From NCBI GenBank assembly GCA_963785745.1, contig CAWAWR010000017.1:62001-126000 (forward strand): 64,000 bases of DNA, read 5' to 3'. The position numbers were made by a program, and so were the translations under genes. Positions 27,366-35,935 of this stretch are shown piece after piece; position 1 is the first letter of the stretch, and the number at the start of each line of letters is the position of its first letter. The notes beneath the pieces are model-generated. The model worked only from the letters and a program-made list of their open reading frames with translations, had not been told where the DNA came from and did no database searches. This DNA comes from VAZQ01 sp963785745. GTDB lineage: Bacteria > Pseudomonadota > Alphaproteobacteria > Rhizobiales > Xanthobacteraceae.

Positions 27366-28667
27366 TCAGACGAAGATGAAATCACTGCTCGTCAAGTCCG
27401 CCATCCGAACGTCGGCGAGATACACCTGGCCGGAGGGTCCGAGATCAATCAGGGTGCCGATCTTGGAATCGATCTGCACCTCCATCGAATGCGCGAGCAC
27501 ATCGCTGAGCCGCGTATAGCCGGTGCCGGCATTGACCAGGTTGATTTCGTCGACAGATCCGCCGGCGGTGAAATCGCCGATCCACTCGAAGTTGGTTCCT
27601 GCGACATTGACCGGCTGATCGAGCTGGTTGAACACGAAGAGGTCATCTCCGTCTCCGCCCCAGACCTGATCCACGCCGGCGCCGGCGCGGATGGTATCGT
27701 GGCCGTTACCGCCGTGGATGACGTTGTCGCCGTTCGAACCGCCCAGCATGTCGTTGAAGGCGCTGCCGGTGAGGTTCTCGATACCGCTCAGGACATCGCC
27801 CCGGGCATGACCGCCGCCCGCGACGCCGGTCATGAGGTTCACGAAAACGCCACCGTTGGACGATGCGTAGCTTGCCGTGTCGATACCGAACGAGCCCATG
27901 ATCGTGTCGGCACCCGCTCCGCCTTCCAGCGTATCGTTGTCGAACGAACCGTCGAGGGTATCGTCGCCGTCTCCGCCAAACAGCAGGTCGTTGCCGAACA
28001 TCCCGTTCAGGACGTTAGCCCCAGCGTCGCCGACAATCGTGTCGTCGCCCCAGGATCCGGTAACGTTTTCGATGCTCTTGAACCTGTCGCCCTGAGCGTC
28101 GCCGCCCTTGACGGTACCGGTGGTGAGGTCAATCGAGATTGCCGTGAAGGACCTGGAGTAGTCGGCGGTATCGATTCCGGCACCGCCATCGAGAAGGTCG
28201 GCGCCTTCATCCCCACTCAGCCGGTCGTCGCCACCGCCACCGTAGAGGGAATCATTTCCGTCGCCGCCGAACAAGTCATTGGCAACGCCGTCGCCGGTGA
28301 GCTTGTCGGCAAAGTCGCTGCCGATCAGGTTCTCGATGCCGGACAAGGTATCGCCTTCGGCATCGCCGCCCGATCCGAGCCCGCTGACGAGACTGACTTT
28401 CACGCCGGAAGACGAACCGGAGTACTGCGCGGTGTCGGCTCCGGCTCCGCCGATCAGCGTATCGGCACCGGCGCCGCCATTCAGTCTGTCGTCGCCGGCG
28501 CCGCCATCGAGGACGTCGTTACCGTCGCCGCCGTCCAGTGTGTCGCCGTCGGCGCCGCCGGTCAGCATGTCGTCACCCGCGAGACCGTAGATATGGTGTC
28601 TACCGGGCTCGACCACGGTGATGATGTCGTTGTCGTCGGTCCCGGTGATGCGTCGTATGTAAGGCAT
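27366..28667 (-). CDS. RTX calcium-binding repeat protein 1
   Basis: A 433-residue acidic protein made almost entirely of hemolysin-type Ca-binding nonapeptides (GGxGxDxLx), such as GGDGNDVLDGGAGDDRLNGG. These are interspersed with a second repeat type containing SGVKVSLVSGLGSGGDAEGD followed by TLSGIENLIGS. There is no signal peptide. The C-terminus VRMADLTSSDFIFV, with a hydrophobic aromatic ending, matches type I secretion signals of this class. It is likely a secreted beta-roll protein; no enzymatic domain was seen. ATG at 28667 is preceded by GGGAGCAG. It is paralogous to the next gene, and the two share their upstream DNA. No type I secretion genes lie in the window. Confidence 0.88.
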   Translation of the reverse strand: MPYIRRITGTDDNDIITVVEPGRHHIYGLAGDDMLTGGADGDTLDGGDGNDVLDGGAGDDRLNGGAGADTLIGGAGADTAQYSGSSSGVKVSLVSGLGSGGDAEGDTLSGIENLIGSDFADKLTGDGVANDLFGGDGNDSLYGGGGDDRLSGDEGADLLDGGAGIDTADYSRSFTAISIDLTTGTVKGGDAQGDRFKSIENVTGSWGDDTIVGDAGANVLNGMFGNDLLFGGDGDDTLDGSFDNDTLEGGAGADTIMGSFGIDTASYASSNGGVFVNLMTGVAGGGHARGDVLSGIENLTGSAFNDMLGGSNGDNVIHGGNGHDTIRAGAGVDQVWGGDGDDLFVFNQLDQPVNVAGTNFEWIGDFTAGGSVDEINLVNAGTGYTRLSDVLAHSMEVQIDSKIGTLIDLGPSGQVYLADVRMADLTSSDFIFV

Positions 28668-28671
28668 GGTC

Positions 28672-28825
28672 TGCTCCCTTTGAAACTCACGACCCTGGGT
28701 CACGGTCTCCCTCGGGATGAGGGAGTCGCCTGACCGGGGCGTGAGCGGCCAGTGATCGCGACGCTACCGGGCGCGCCGCGCGCGCAATGTTTCCCAGGGA
28801 ACAAGCGGGCACGAAAATCTTGCGA
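28672..28825. repeat. duplicated RTX upstream region, copy A
   Basis: About 150 bases directly upstream of RTX gene 1 are nearly identical to 30248-30395 upstream of RTX gene 2, including CGACCCTGGGTCACG and the palindrome TTCCCAGGGAA (28791-28801). The conservation covers the ribosome-binding site and probably the promoter. Confidence 0.85.
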
Positions 28826-28906
28826 CCGCCGAGAAGGCTCTGTGAGTGACGTTCCGGGACCGGCAGCGCGCCGTTGATGATCACGGTGGTGTCCGCTCGC
28901 CCCCCG

Positions 28907-28940
28907 AAAAAAGAGCCGCCGGATCCAGCGATCCGGCGGC
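28907..28940 (-). terminator. intrinsic terminator of RTX gene 2
   Basis: A perfect 11-bp stem GCCGCCGGATC (28915-28925) / GATCCGGCGGC (28930-28940) has a 4-base loop and is followed on the minus strand by a six-U run (A at 28907-28912). It lies 18 bases after the stop codon. Confidence 0.9.
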
Positions 28941-28958
28941 GCATGTCGTTGCGGCTGC

Positions 28959-30242
28959 TCACACGAAGAAGAAGTCGCTCGCCGTCAGGTCTGCCATTCT
29001 CACGCCATCAAGAAAAACCACACCTGAGGGGCCGAGATCCATGATGGTTCCTTGTCCCCACTGAAGCGAATGCGCGAGCACGTCGGCAAGCGACGTAAAG
29101 CCCGTTCCCGAATTCACGAGGTCGATTGCGTCTTCGGTGCCCCCGGCCGCAAAATCGAAAATGACTTCGAAGTTCGTGGTCGAGGTGATTTGGTCAATCT
29201 GGTTAAACACGAAGTGGTCGTCGCCGGTCCCGCCCCAGACCTGGTCGACGCCGGCGCCGCCGCGGATCGTGTCGTTGCCATCACCGCCCTGGATGACGTT
29301 GTCGTTGTGTGCACCGGTGAGCCGGTCGCCGAAGCCGCTGCCGGTGAGGTTCTCGATGCTGCTCAGCATGTCGCCCTGGGCGTGACCGCCCGCGACAAGT
29401 CCGGTCGTCAGATTCACCTCGACGCCGGCGTTGGACGTCGCGTAGCTTGCCGTATCGACACCGGACGACCCGAAGATCACATCGGCATCCGCCCCGCCTT
29501 CGAGCGTATCGTCGCCGAAGCCGCCATCGAGCGTATCGACGCCTCCGGCCCCGAACAGGATGTCGGCGCCGGAAGACCCGTCGAGAAAATTTGCGGCAGC
29601 ATTGCCAATGATCGTGTCGTCATGCCAGGACCCGATGACATTCTCGATGCTCTTGAACTGGTCTCCTTGAGCATCCCCGCCCGATCCAAGACCGGTCTTG
29701 AGATCGACGGAGATCCCAGCAACCGAATCCAAATATTCGACGGTATCCAATCCGGAACCGCCATCGAGCAGATCCGCGCCCTCACCCCCGATGAGCCAGT
29801 CGTCGCCAGCCCCGCCATAAAGTGAGTCGTTGCCTGCTTCGCCGGACAGAGAGTTGTCGGCGCCATCGCCGGAGAGCGTGTCGTCGAAGTTGCTGCCGGC
29901 GAGGTTCTCGATGCCGGTCAAGGTGTCGCCCGCGGCCTCGCCGCCCGATCCGCGGCCGGTGGTGAGGCTGACCTTGACGCCGGACGACGACCAGAAGTAG
30001 CTGGCGGTGTCGCTGCCGGCACCACCGATGAGCTTGTCGGCACCGTCGCCGCCGCTCAGCCAATCGTCGTCGGCGCCCCCATCCAGGCGATCATCGCCCG
30101 AGCCGCCGAACAGGTAATCATGGGAGGCGCCGCCGAAGAGCTTGTCGTTGCCTGCCAGGCCGTAGAGCGCGTGGCTGCCGGATTGCGAGACGGCAAGGAT
30201 GTCGTTCCCGTTGGTTCCGGTAATCTCGATTGGCGTACCCAT
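28959..30242 (-). CDS. RTX calcium-binding repeat protein 2
   Basis: A 427-residue paralogue of the neighbouring RTX gene with the same layout. A short head MGTPIEITGTNGNDILAV is followed by blocks of nonapeptide Ca-binding repeats (GGASHDYLFGGSGDDRLDGG), alternating with SSGVKVSLTTGRGSGGEAAG-type spacers. The C-terminal LDGVRMADLTASDFFFV is the putative type I secretion signal. It is expected to be exported and to fold as a beta-roll on binding calcium. It is transcribed from a promoter region duplicated with RTX gene 1 and has its own terminator. Confidence 0.88.
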   Translation of the reverse strand: MGTPIEITGTNGNDILAVSQSGSHALYGLAGNDKLFGGASHDYLFGGSGDDRLDGGADDDWLSGGDGADKLIGGAGSDTASYFWSSSGVKVSLTTGRGSGGEAAGDTLTGIENLAGSNFDDTLSGDGADNSLSGEAGNDSLYGGAGDDWLIGGEGADLLDGGSGLDTVEYLDSVAGISVDLKTGLGSGGDAQGDQFKSIENVIGSWHDDTIIGNAAANFLDGSSGADILFGAGGVDTLDGGFGDDTLEGGADADVIFGSSGVDTASYATSNAGVEVNLTTGLVAGGHAQGDMLSSIENLTGSGFGDRLTGAHNDNVIQGGDGNDTIRGGAGVDQVWGGTGDDHFVFNQIDQITSTTNFEVIFDFAAGGTEDAIDLVNSGTGFTSLADVLAHSLQWGQGTIMDLGPSGVVFLDGVRMADLTASDFFFV

Positions 30243-30247
30243 CAACC

Positions 30248-30395
30248 TGCTCCCTTGAAACTCACGACCCTGGGTCACGATCCTCCTCGGGATGAGAAGG
30301 CCGCCTGACCGGGGTGTGAGCGGCCAGAGGTCGCGACGCTACTGGGCGCGTCGCGCGCGCAATGTTTCCCAGGGAACAAGCAGGACAAAATTCTT
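30248..30395. repeat. duplicated RTX upstream region, copy B
   Basis: Matches copy A at 28672-28825, with the palindrome TTCCCAGGGAA at 30366-30376 kept intact. It lies in the 368-base divergent gap (30243-30610) between RTX genes 2 and 3; the rest of that gap shows no further signal. Confidence 0.85.
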
Positions 30396-30610
30396 TGAGG
30401 ACGGAAAGCTACGCAACGCGCTCGCCCATTCGGCATGTGCGCGACGATGACGGCTGCCGCGATGACTTTGTTCCGCCGGTAACAGACGCTGGCGGGCAAT
30501 CCGCACAGAGATGGCGCCGCGCCACGACGTGTCGCCGGCGCGACTGGTGAGAAGGCCTCGGCCGTTCACCAGCGCAGCCGCCACCACGAACCGACGACCA
30601 GGAGAGCACA

Positions 30611-32525
30611 ATGCCTTCCATGCCCCCCGTGATCACCGTGCGCATCGGCAGGGTGATCGATCTGACCAACAGCGACGACACCTACAGACGATGGCACATC
30701 GAGGGGTGACAACTTCAACAGCGATATCTACGGCTATATTGGCAACGACACGATCAACGGCTACGCCGGCGACGACTACCTCTACGGTGGCGGCGGCAAC
30801 GACTATCTCAACGGCGGCTACGACCGAGACCGCCTGTACGGAGAGGATGGCAACGACCATCTCGACGGCGACGAGGGCGATGACCAGCTCGACGGCGGCG
30901 CCGGCAACGACGACCTCTACGGTGGCTCAGGCAACGACGCGCTCACTGGCGGCACCGGCAACGACTACCTCGACGGTGGCGCCGACCATGACGACCTCCA
31001 CGGCGGCGACGGCAACGACATCCTCTACGGCGGCGAAGGGTACGACGACCTCTACGGCGACACCGGCAATGATCGGCTCCTCGGCGCATCCGGCCGCGAC
31101 AGGCTCTATGGCGGCACCGGCAATGACGACCTGCAAGGTGGCAGCGGCGTCGATCAGCTCTACGGCGACGACGGCAACGACAACCTGTGGGGAGAGACCG
31201 ACGACGACTATCTCTTCGGCGGAATCGGCAACGACTACCTCAACGGAGGCAGCGGGCACGACCACCTCTATGGTGAGGACGGCAACGATGTCATCTACGG
31301 GTACTCCGGCGACGACTATGCCCTCGGAGAGGCCGGTGACGACCTGATCTACGGCGAGAGCGGCAACGACGTGATCGGCGGCGACGCCGGCAACGACGAG
31401 CTCTACGGCGGGGCCGGCGACGACGCCATCTACGGTGGCGACAACAACGACAGCATCTACGGTGACGCGGACTGGGACGACCTCTATGGAGGCGAGGGTA
31501 ATGACGGCATCTTCGGCGGCACCGGCACCGACTACCTGTACGGCGAGAATGGCGATGACTGGCTGGACGGCGACAACGACCAAGACGTTCTGTTCGGCGG
31601 CGCCGGCAACGACGTGTTGAGCGGCGGTCGTGACAACAGCACCGACATCCTCTGGGGTGAGGACGGCAACGACAACTTGTGGGGTTACGGTGGCTCCGAC
31701 CTCCTGGACGGCGGCGCCGGCAACGACAACCTCCACGGCGGCGGAGACGGCGATGGGCTGACCGGCGGCACCGGCAACGACACGCTCTGGGGCGATGCCG
31801 GCAACGACACGCTCAACGGCGGAGATGGAAATGATCTGCTGTATGGCGACAGCAATAGTCAGCCTACCAGCACATCCAACGCACTGACCGCTGTGGCGAG
31901 CGACGACACGCTGTACGGCGGAGCCGGTGTCGACGAGATCTACGGAGAGTACGGCAACGACACCCTCTACGGTGACGCGGACAACGACTACCTCTACGGC
32001 GGCGCCGGAGAAGACCACCTCTACGGAGGCAACGGCAGAGACCGGATGGAGGGCGGAGCGAATAACGATCACCTCACCGGCAACGATGGCAACGACACGC
32101 TGTTCGGCGACACCGGCGACGACGAACTCCAGGGTTCGGACGGCGACGACCATCTCTATGCCGGCGAAGGCAACGACACGCTCCTCGGCTCATCCGGCAG
32201 TGACACGCTAATGGGGGGAGCCGGCAACGACATAGTCGACGGCGGCTCCGGCTACGACCTGATGGAGGGCGGAGCCGGCAACGACACGTTCGTCTTCAGT
32301 GCCGGCAGCGGCGCCGATGTCATCTACGATTTTGCCGCAGGAGGAGTCGACGACAAGATCGACCTGCGCAATGCCACCTTCAATTTCCAAAGCCTGCAGG
32401 ACGTTCTTGCCCACACCACCAACGGAGCCAACGGAGATTCGGCGATCGATCTTGGTGGCGGCGACTACGTCTGGCTGGTTGACGTGCTCAGCAACCAGCT
32501 GACGGCGAGCGACTTCATCTTCTAA
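30611..32525 (+). CDS. large RTX calcium-binding repeat protein 3, one frameshift
   Basis: About 637 residues once a +1 base near 30704 (GGGG instead of GGG) is removed. The head MPSMPPVITVRIGRVIDLTN then runs into DNFNSDIYGYIGNDTINGYA and a very long, regular array of nonapeptides such as LYGGSGNDALTGG and LYGEDGNDVIYGY. The aspartate- and tyrosine-rich repeats differ from those of RTX 1 and 2. The C-terminus (GGGDYVWLVDVLSNQLTAS, ending SDFIF) carries the same secretion-type ending. It is divergent from RTX 2 and does not share the duplicated upstream region. Confidence 0.85.
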
Positions 32526-32572
32526 GCGATGGCCCGGTCCGTGCTCACCGCTGGCCGTCGCCGTGCTCGTGC

Positions 32573-32601
32573 CCTCTCCCCATCATCAAAACGGGGAGAG
32601 G
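32573..32601. repeat. CCTCTCCCC/GGGGAGAGG palindrome after RTX gene 3
   Basis: CCTCTCCCC (32573-32581) and GGGGAGAGG (32593-32601) form a perfect 9-bp stem with an 11-base loop, 48 bases beyond the stop. It resembles a dispersed intergenic palindrome family and may also weaken read-through; no T-run follows. Confidence 0.55.
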
Positions 32602-32717
32602 ACACGGCATGCGGAGACGGCGTCAGGCCGCAGATCGAGAAGGCGCTATCCGCAACGCCTTCCTCCTGACAATTTGATTGGCTTGCGTCGGCTGAATTTC
32701 AATGGACGGAGGGCGTG

Positions 32718-33119
32718 ATGAAGAAAACCTATCGTGGGAGCTGCAAGTGCGGGAAAATCCGCTTTGAGGCGGACATCGACTTGTCCGAGGGCACCAGCAA
32801 GTGCAACTGCACCTATTGCTGGAAGCTGCGCTGGTGGGGCGTCGGCATCAAGCCCGATGCGTTCCGCCTGTTGGCAGGCCAGCAAGAGACCGGCTACGCC
32901 TTCCCGACCGACAAGTTCGTCACGCGCGCGCATTGCGATTGCGCCGTCACGCCGTTCGGCTGGGGCCACATCGAACAGATCGGCGGCGACTTCGTCTCAA
33001 TCAGCGTTGCGTGCCTCGACGACGTCGATCCCGCCGAGCTGGTCGCCGCGCCGATCAAATACATGGACGGCCGGAACGATAACTGGTGGAACGCGCCGGC
33101 CGAGACGCGCCACCTCTAA
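32718..33119 (+). CDS. GFA (glutathione-dependent formaldehyde-activating/CENP-V) family protein
   Basis: A 133-residue zinc-binding protein of the GFA fold. It begins KKTYRGSCKCGKIRFEADID, with the CxCG pair, then TSKCNCTYCWKLRWWG (CxCxxC). A later HCDCAVTPFGWGHI cluster completes the set, although the usual CxxCG is altered to CDCAV. Members are often annotated as glutathione-dependent formaldehyde-activating enzymes, but most have no proven activity. It converges on yciB with no gap. Confidence 0.82.
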   Translation: MKKTYRGSCKCGKIRFEADIDLSEGTSKCNCTYCWKLRWWGVGIKPDAFRLLAGQQETGYAFPTDKFVTRAHCDCAVTPFGWGHIEQIGGDFVSISVACLDDVDPAELVAAPIKYMDGRNDNWWNAPAETRHL

Positions 33120-33764
33120 TTATTTCTCGCTCGTCTCCGTCACCGTGTACTTCTGCAACAGCGGAAATTGCGCCGCCGCGAAAATCATTGTCAGCGGCAG
33201 AAAGCCGAACACCTTGAAATTGACCCAGGCGTCGGTCGAGAAATTGCGCCAGACGATCTCGTTGAGCACCGCCATCACCAGGAAGAACAGGCCCCAGCGC
33301 AGCGTCAGCTTGTGCCAGCCCTCGTCGGTGAGGTTGAAGACGGAATCGAACACCATGCCGAGCAGCGGCTTCTTGAAGGCGAGCCCGCCGAGCAGCGTCA
33401 CGGCGAACAAGAGATAGACCAGCGTCGGCTTGAGCTTGATGAAGGTCTCGTTCTGGAGCGCCAGCGTCAGCCCGCCGAACACCACCACGATCACCGCGGT
33501 GACCACCGGCATCACCGCGATGTGCCGTGTCAGCGCATAGGAAATCGCCAGCGCCACGAGGATCGCCGGGATGAACACGGCGGTCGCGACGAAGATGCCG
33601 GCATGCTCGCCGGTGATCAGCGGCTCCGCCAGAAACGGCCTGAGCAGCGGCGCGAACAATTCCGGCCGCGAATTGGCGAAGAAGAACAGGAGCAGCGGCC
33701 CGAGATCGAGCAGGAGCTTCAGGCCGGGGCTAAGCTGGGGCTTCGTTGGTGCATCTGTGGTCAT
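33120..33764 (-). CDS. yciB: inner membrane-spanning protein YciB / septation protein A
   Basis: A 214-residue protein with five to six helices. The N-terminal LLLDLGPLLLFFFANSRPEL is followed by FGGLTLALQNETFIKLKPTLVYLLFAV, DSVFNLTDEGWHKLTLRWG and LNEIVWRNFSTDAWVNFKVFG. These are the conserved landmarks of the IspZ/YciB septation family. It lies downstream of ftsY on the same strand, as is common in Rhizobiales. Confidence 0.92.
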   Translation of the reverse strand: MTTDAPTKPQLSPGLKLLLDLGPLLLFFFANSRPELFAPLLRPFLAEPLITGEHAGIFVATAVFIPAILVALAISYALTRHIAVMPVVTAVIVVVFGGLTLALQNETFIKLKPTLVYLLFAVTLLGGLAFKKPLLGMVFDSVFNLTDEGWHKLTLRWGLFFLVMAVLNEIVWRNFSTDAWVNFKVFGFLPLTMIFAAAQFPLLQKYTVTETSEK

Positions 33765-33818
33765 GGGCGATGTGTGTAATCCAGATCGTGCTCAATGTCA
33801 TTCCGGCACGCGAACGGT

Positions 33819-34745
33819 TCATCCGTCCACTCCCGCGATGGCCTTGGCGAAATCCCTGGCCGCGAACGGCGCGAGATCGTCGATGCCTTCGCCGACGCCG
33901 ATGAAATGCACCGGCAGCTTATGCTTGGCCGCGATGGCGACCAGAATTCCGCCGCGCGCGGTGCCGTCGAGTTTCGTCATCACCAGGCCGGTGACGCCCG
34001 CGGTCTTGCGGAATTCCTCGACCTGCGACAGCGCGTTCTGTCCGACGGTGGCGTCGAGCACGAGCAGCACCGCATGCGGCGCCGACGGGTCGAGCTTCTT
34101 GATCACCCGCACCATCTTTTCGAGCTCGTCCATCAGCACCGCCTTGTTCTGCAGGCGCCCGGCGGTGTCGACCAGCAGCACGTCGATCTCCTCGCCTTTC
34201 GCTTCCGCGAGCGCGTCATAGGCGAGGCCCGCGGCGTCGGCGCCGGGCTCGCGCGCCAATACGGAGGCGCCCGAGCGTCCGGCCCAGATCTTGAGCTGAT
34301 CGATCGCCGCCGCCCGGAACGTATCGGCGGCGCAGAGCATCACGCTCTTCCCTTCGGCATGGAGCTTCGCCGCGAGCTTGCCGATGGTCGTGGTCTTGCC
34401 GGAGCCGTTGACGCCGACCACCACGATCACGAACGGCTTGCCGTCGCCGACCGTCAGCGGCCGCGCCACCGGCGCCATGATCTTCTCGATCTCGGCGGCG
34501 AGGATTTCCTGCACTTCCTTGAGGTTCTGGTAGCGGCCCTCGCCCATCACGGTCGCGATGCGCGCAGCGACGTCGACGCCGAGGTCGGCGCGGATCAGCG
34601 TTTCCTCGATCTCCTCGATGCGCTCGGGCGTGAGCGGCCCGCGCGTCACCAGGTCGGAAATGGCCGTGCCGATGGCGGTCGACGTGCGCTTGAGGCCGCC
34701 GGCGAGGCGTTGCCACCAGCTCTGTTTGGGTGTGCTGTCATTCAT
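33819..34745 (-). CDS. ftsY: signal recognition particle receptor FtsY
   Basis: A 308-residue SRP GTPase receptor. The N domain has four helices (residues 5-90). The G domain shows G1 VVGVNGSGKTTTIGKLA, the DTFRAAAIDQL insertion, G3 DTAGRLQNK and the TKLDGTARGG motif, ending in PVHFIGVGEGIDDLAPF. The long acidic A domain of E. coli FtsY is absent, as in other alphaproteobacteria. It guides ribosome-SRP complexes to the membrane. It is co-directional with yciB downstream. Confidence 0.95.
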   Translation of the reverse strand: MNDSTPKQSWWQRLAGGLKRTSTAIGTAISDLVTRGPLTPERIEEIEETLIRADLGVDVAARIATVMGEGRYQNLKEVQEILAAEIEKIMAPVARPLTVGDGKPFVIVVVGVNGSGKTTTIGKLAAKLHAEGKSVMLCAADTFRAAAIDQLKIWAGRSGASVLAREPGADAAGLAYDALAEAKGEEIDVLLVDTAGRLQNKAVLMDELEKMVRVIKKLDPSAPHAVLLVLDATVGQNALSQVEEFRKTAGVTGLVMTKLDGTARGGILVAIAAKHKLPVHFIGVGEGIDDLAPFAARDFAKAIAGVDG

Positions 34746-34746
34746 A

Positions 34747-34821
34747 CTAGCGTCCCGATTCCGAAGTTCGCCCGATTTCGCAGCAACCTCCTAAGCGAAC
34801 TTCGGAATCGAAGGACGCTAG
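34747..34821. repeat. long imperfect inverted repeat 1 (MITE/REP-like)
   Basis: CTAGCGTCC (34747-34755) pairs with GGACGCTAG (34813-34821), and GATTCCGAAGTTCGC (34757-34771) pairs with GCGAACTTCGGAATC (34795-34809). That gives 24 paired bases with one small bulge. The 75-bp element begins CTAG and ends CTAG and sits immediately upstream of ftsY. Confidence 0.85.
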
Positions 34822-34833
34822 CGAGTCTATGAT

Positions 34834-34911
34834 CTAATGTGGCTTTGGTTCAAAAGTCCGCAAGTCGGACTCGCCGCGAGAATTGTGCGGACTTCTGAAC
34901 CGCCACATTAG
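34834..34911. repeat. long imperfect inverted repeat 2 (MITE/REP-like)
   Basis: CTAATGTGGC (34834-34843) pairs with GCCACATTAG (34902-34911), GGTTCA with TGAACC, and AAGTCCGCA (34854-34862) with TGCGGACTT (34886-34894). The total is 25 pairs with a TTT bulge and one mismatch. It stands 12 bases from element 1 and ends 22 bases before the pseudouridine synthase ATG. Confidence 0.85.
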
Positions 34912-34933
34912 TGACTGTGATAGCGGTTCCATC

Positions 34934-35647
34934 ATGACCCCGGAAGAGATAGTCGCTCGCCTTATTTATCGCGACGGGCTGATGCTCATCATCGACAAGC
35001 CCACCGGCTATGCCGTGCACAAAGGGCCGAAAGGCGGCGAAAGCCTGGAGGACTACTTCGGCGCGCTGCGCTTCGGGCTGCCGCGCGCGCCGGCACTGGC
35101 GCACCGGCTCGACCGCGACACCTCGGGCTGCCTGGTGCTCGGCCGCCATCGCAAGGCGCTCGCGACGCTCGGCAAGCTGTTCAAGGACGGCAAGGTCGGC
35201 AAGACCTATTGGGCGGTGGTCGAAGGCGGCCCCGCCGAAGACGAAGGCCGCATCGATCTGCCGCTCGGCCGCCGCGACGATACGCGCGGCTGGTGGATGA
35301 AAGTCGACCCCGAGGGTCAACCTTCGGTGACGACGTGGAAAGTGATGGGCCGCGCGGACGAGAGCGGCAAGGCCATCACCTGGCTCGCCCTCGAGCCGCT
35401 CACCGGCCGCACCCATCAACTGCGCGTGCACTGCGCCGCCATGGGCTGGCCGATCATCGGCGACACCATCTACGGCACCGCGCCGCGCACGGGCGGGCCG
35501 GTGATGCATCTGCATGCGCGCGACGTCGTGGTGCCGCTCTACAAGAACAAGGAGCCGGTGCGTGCCATGGCGCCGGCGCCGCTGCACATGCAGGAGCGGC
35601 TCTATGCCTGCGGCTGGCAGGGCGAAGTCTTTACCTTGGTGGACTGA
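34934..35647 (+). CDS. RluA-family RNA pseudouridine synthase
   Basis: A 237-residue synthase without an S4 domain. The catalytic motif is LAHRLDRDTSGCLVLGR with the essential Asp. A substrate-binding region, LEPLTGRTHQLRVHCAAMGWP, precedes MHLHARDVVVPL. It isomerises uridine in rRNA or tRNA. The short RluA-only architecture is closest to the RluA (23S U746/tRNA U32) or YqcB/TruC group; which uridine is modified is not clear. ATG at 34934 lies just after the second inverted repeat. Confidence 0.85.
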   Translation: MTPEEIVARLIYRDGLMLIIDKPTGYAVHKGPKGGESLEDYFGALRFGLPRAPALAHRLDRDTSGCLVLGRHRKALATLGKLFKDGKVGKTYWAVVEGGPAEDEGRIDLPLGRRDDTRGWWMKVDPEGQPSVTTWKVMGRADESGKAITWLALEPLTGRTHQLRVHCAAMGWPIIGDTIYGTAPRTGGPVMHLHARDVVVPLYKNKEPVRAMAPAPLHMQERLYACGWQGEVFTLVD

Positions 35648-35759
35648 GCATTTCGCTCCACGCCGCGACCCTGCCGAGCTTCAGCTTGGCGCCTAATCAT
35701 CTGATTTTGTTGGCCGATTTTAAGCGCTGGCGCCGCTATTCGCGCGCCGCTGCAAAAAC

Positions 35760-35935
35760 TCAGAGCCTGTCCGTCTGACGTGGGCATCGGACACAACGCT
35801 CCACGACGCGGGGTCTCGTGGGCATTCCACAAACTCACTTCTCCCGAAAGCGGGCCAACTCCTCACCCCCTGCATAGCCCGCTTTCCAACTGGCGCGGAT
35901 CGTGCTCCCCCGGCACGGCCGCGCCTTTTTCTTTC
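35760..35935 (+). ncRNA. candidate three-hairpin small RNA with a C-rich anti-Shine-Dalgarno loop
   Basis: Within the 298-base gap after the RluA gene, three stems follow in order. The first is CCACGA (35801-35806) / TCGTGG (35816-35821). The second is a perfect 10-bp stem GAAAGCGGGC (35846-35855) / GCCCGCTTTC (35877-35886), whose loop contains CTCCTCACCCCC. The third is a strong terminator (35892-35930). Exposed CUCCU loops complementary to ribosome-binding sites are typical of rhizobial and Rhodobacter anti-SD sRNAs. It may instead be a processed 3' UTR of the RluA gene. The 5' end is not defined. Confidence 0.45.
35892..35930 (+). terminator. strong intrinsic terminator
   Basis: GGCGCGG + CGTGC (35892-35898, 35901-35905) pairs with GCACG + CCGCGCC (35913-35917, 35919-35925), giving 12 pairs with a small internal mismatch. 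It is followed by TTTTTCTTTCTTTTT. It serves the RluA gene 245 bases upstream or the candidate sRNA. Confidence 0.85.

Noticed and set aside
27228..28733. 501-codon plus-strand ORF opposite RTX gene 1
   Set aside because: The opposite strand carries clear RTX nonapeptides and a ribosome-binding site; the plus-strand frame is a mirror of the repeats.
28668..28958. insertion sequence between the RTX genes
   Set aside because: There is no transposase ORF or terminal inverted repeat; the similarity between the gaps is explained by duplication of the RTX unit.
30927..32153. 408-codon minus-strand valine-rich repetitive ORF
   Set aside because: Its regular repeats are the antisense of the RTX glycine/aspartate array; it has no independent start signal.
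30611..32525. RTX array as a tandem DNA repeat or CRISPR
   Set aside because: The periodicity is a protein-coding 27-base nonapeptide pattern with many synonymous changes. There are no constant direct repeats with unique spacers and no cas genes.
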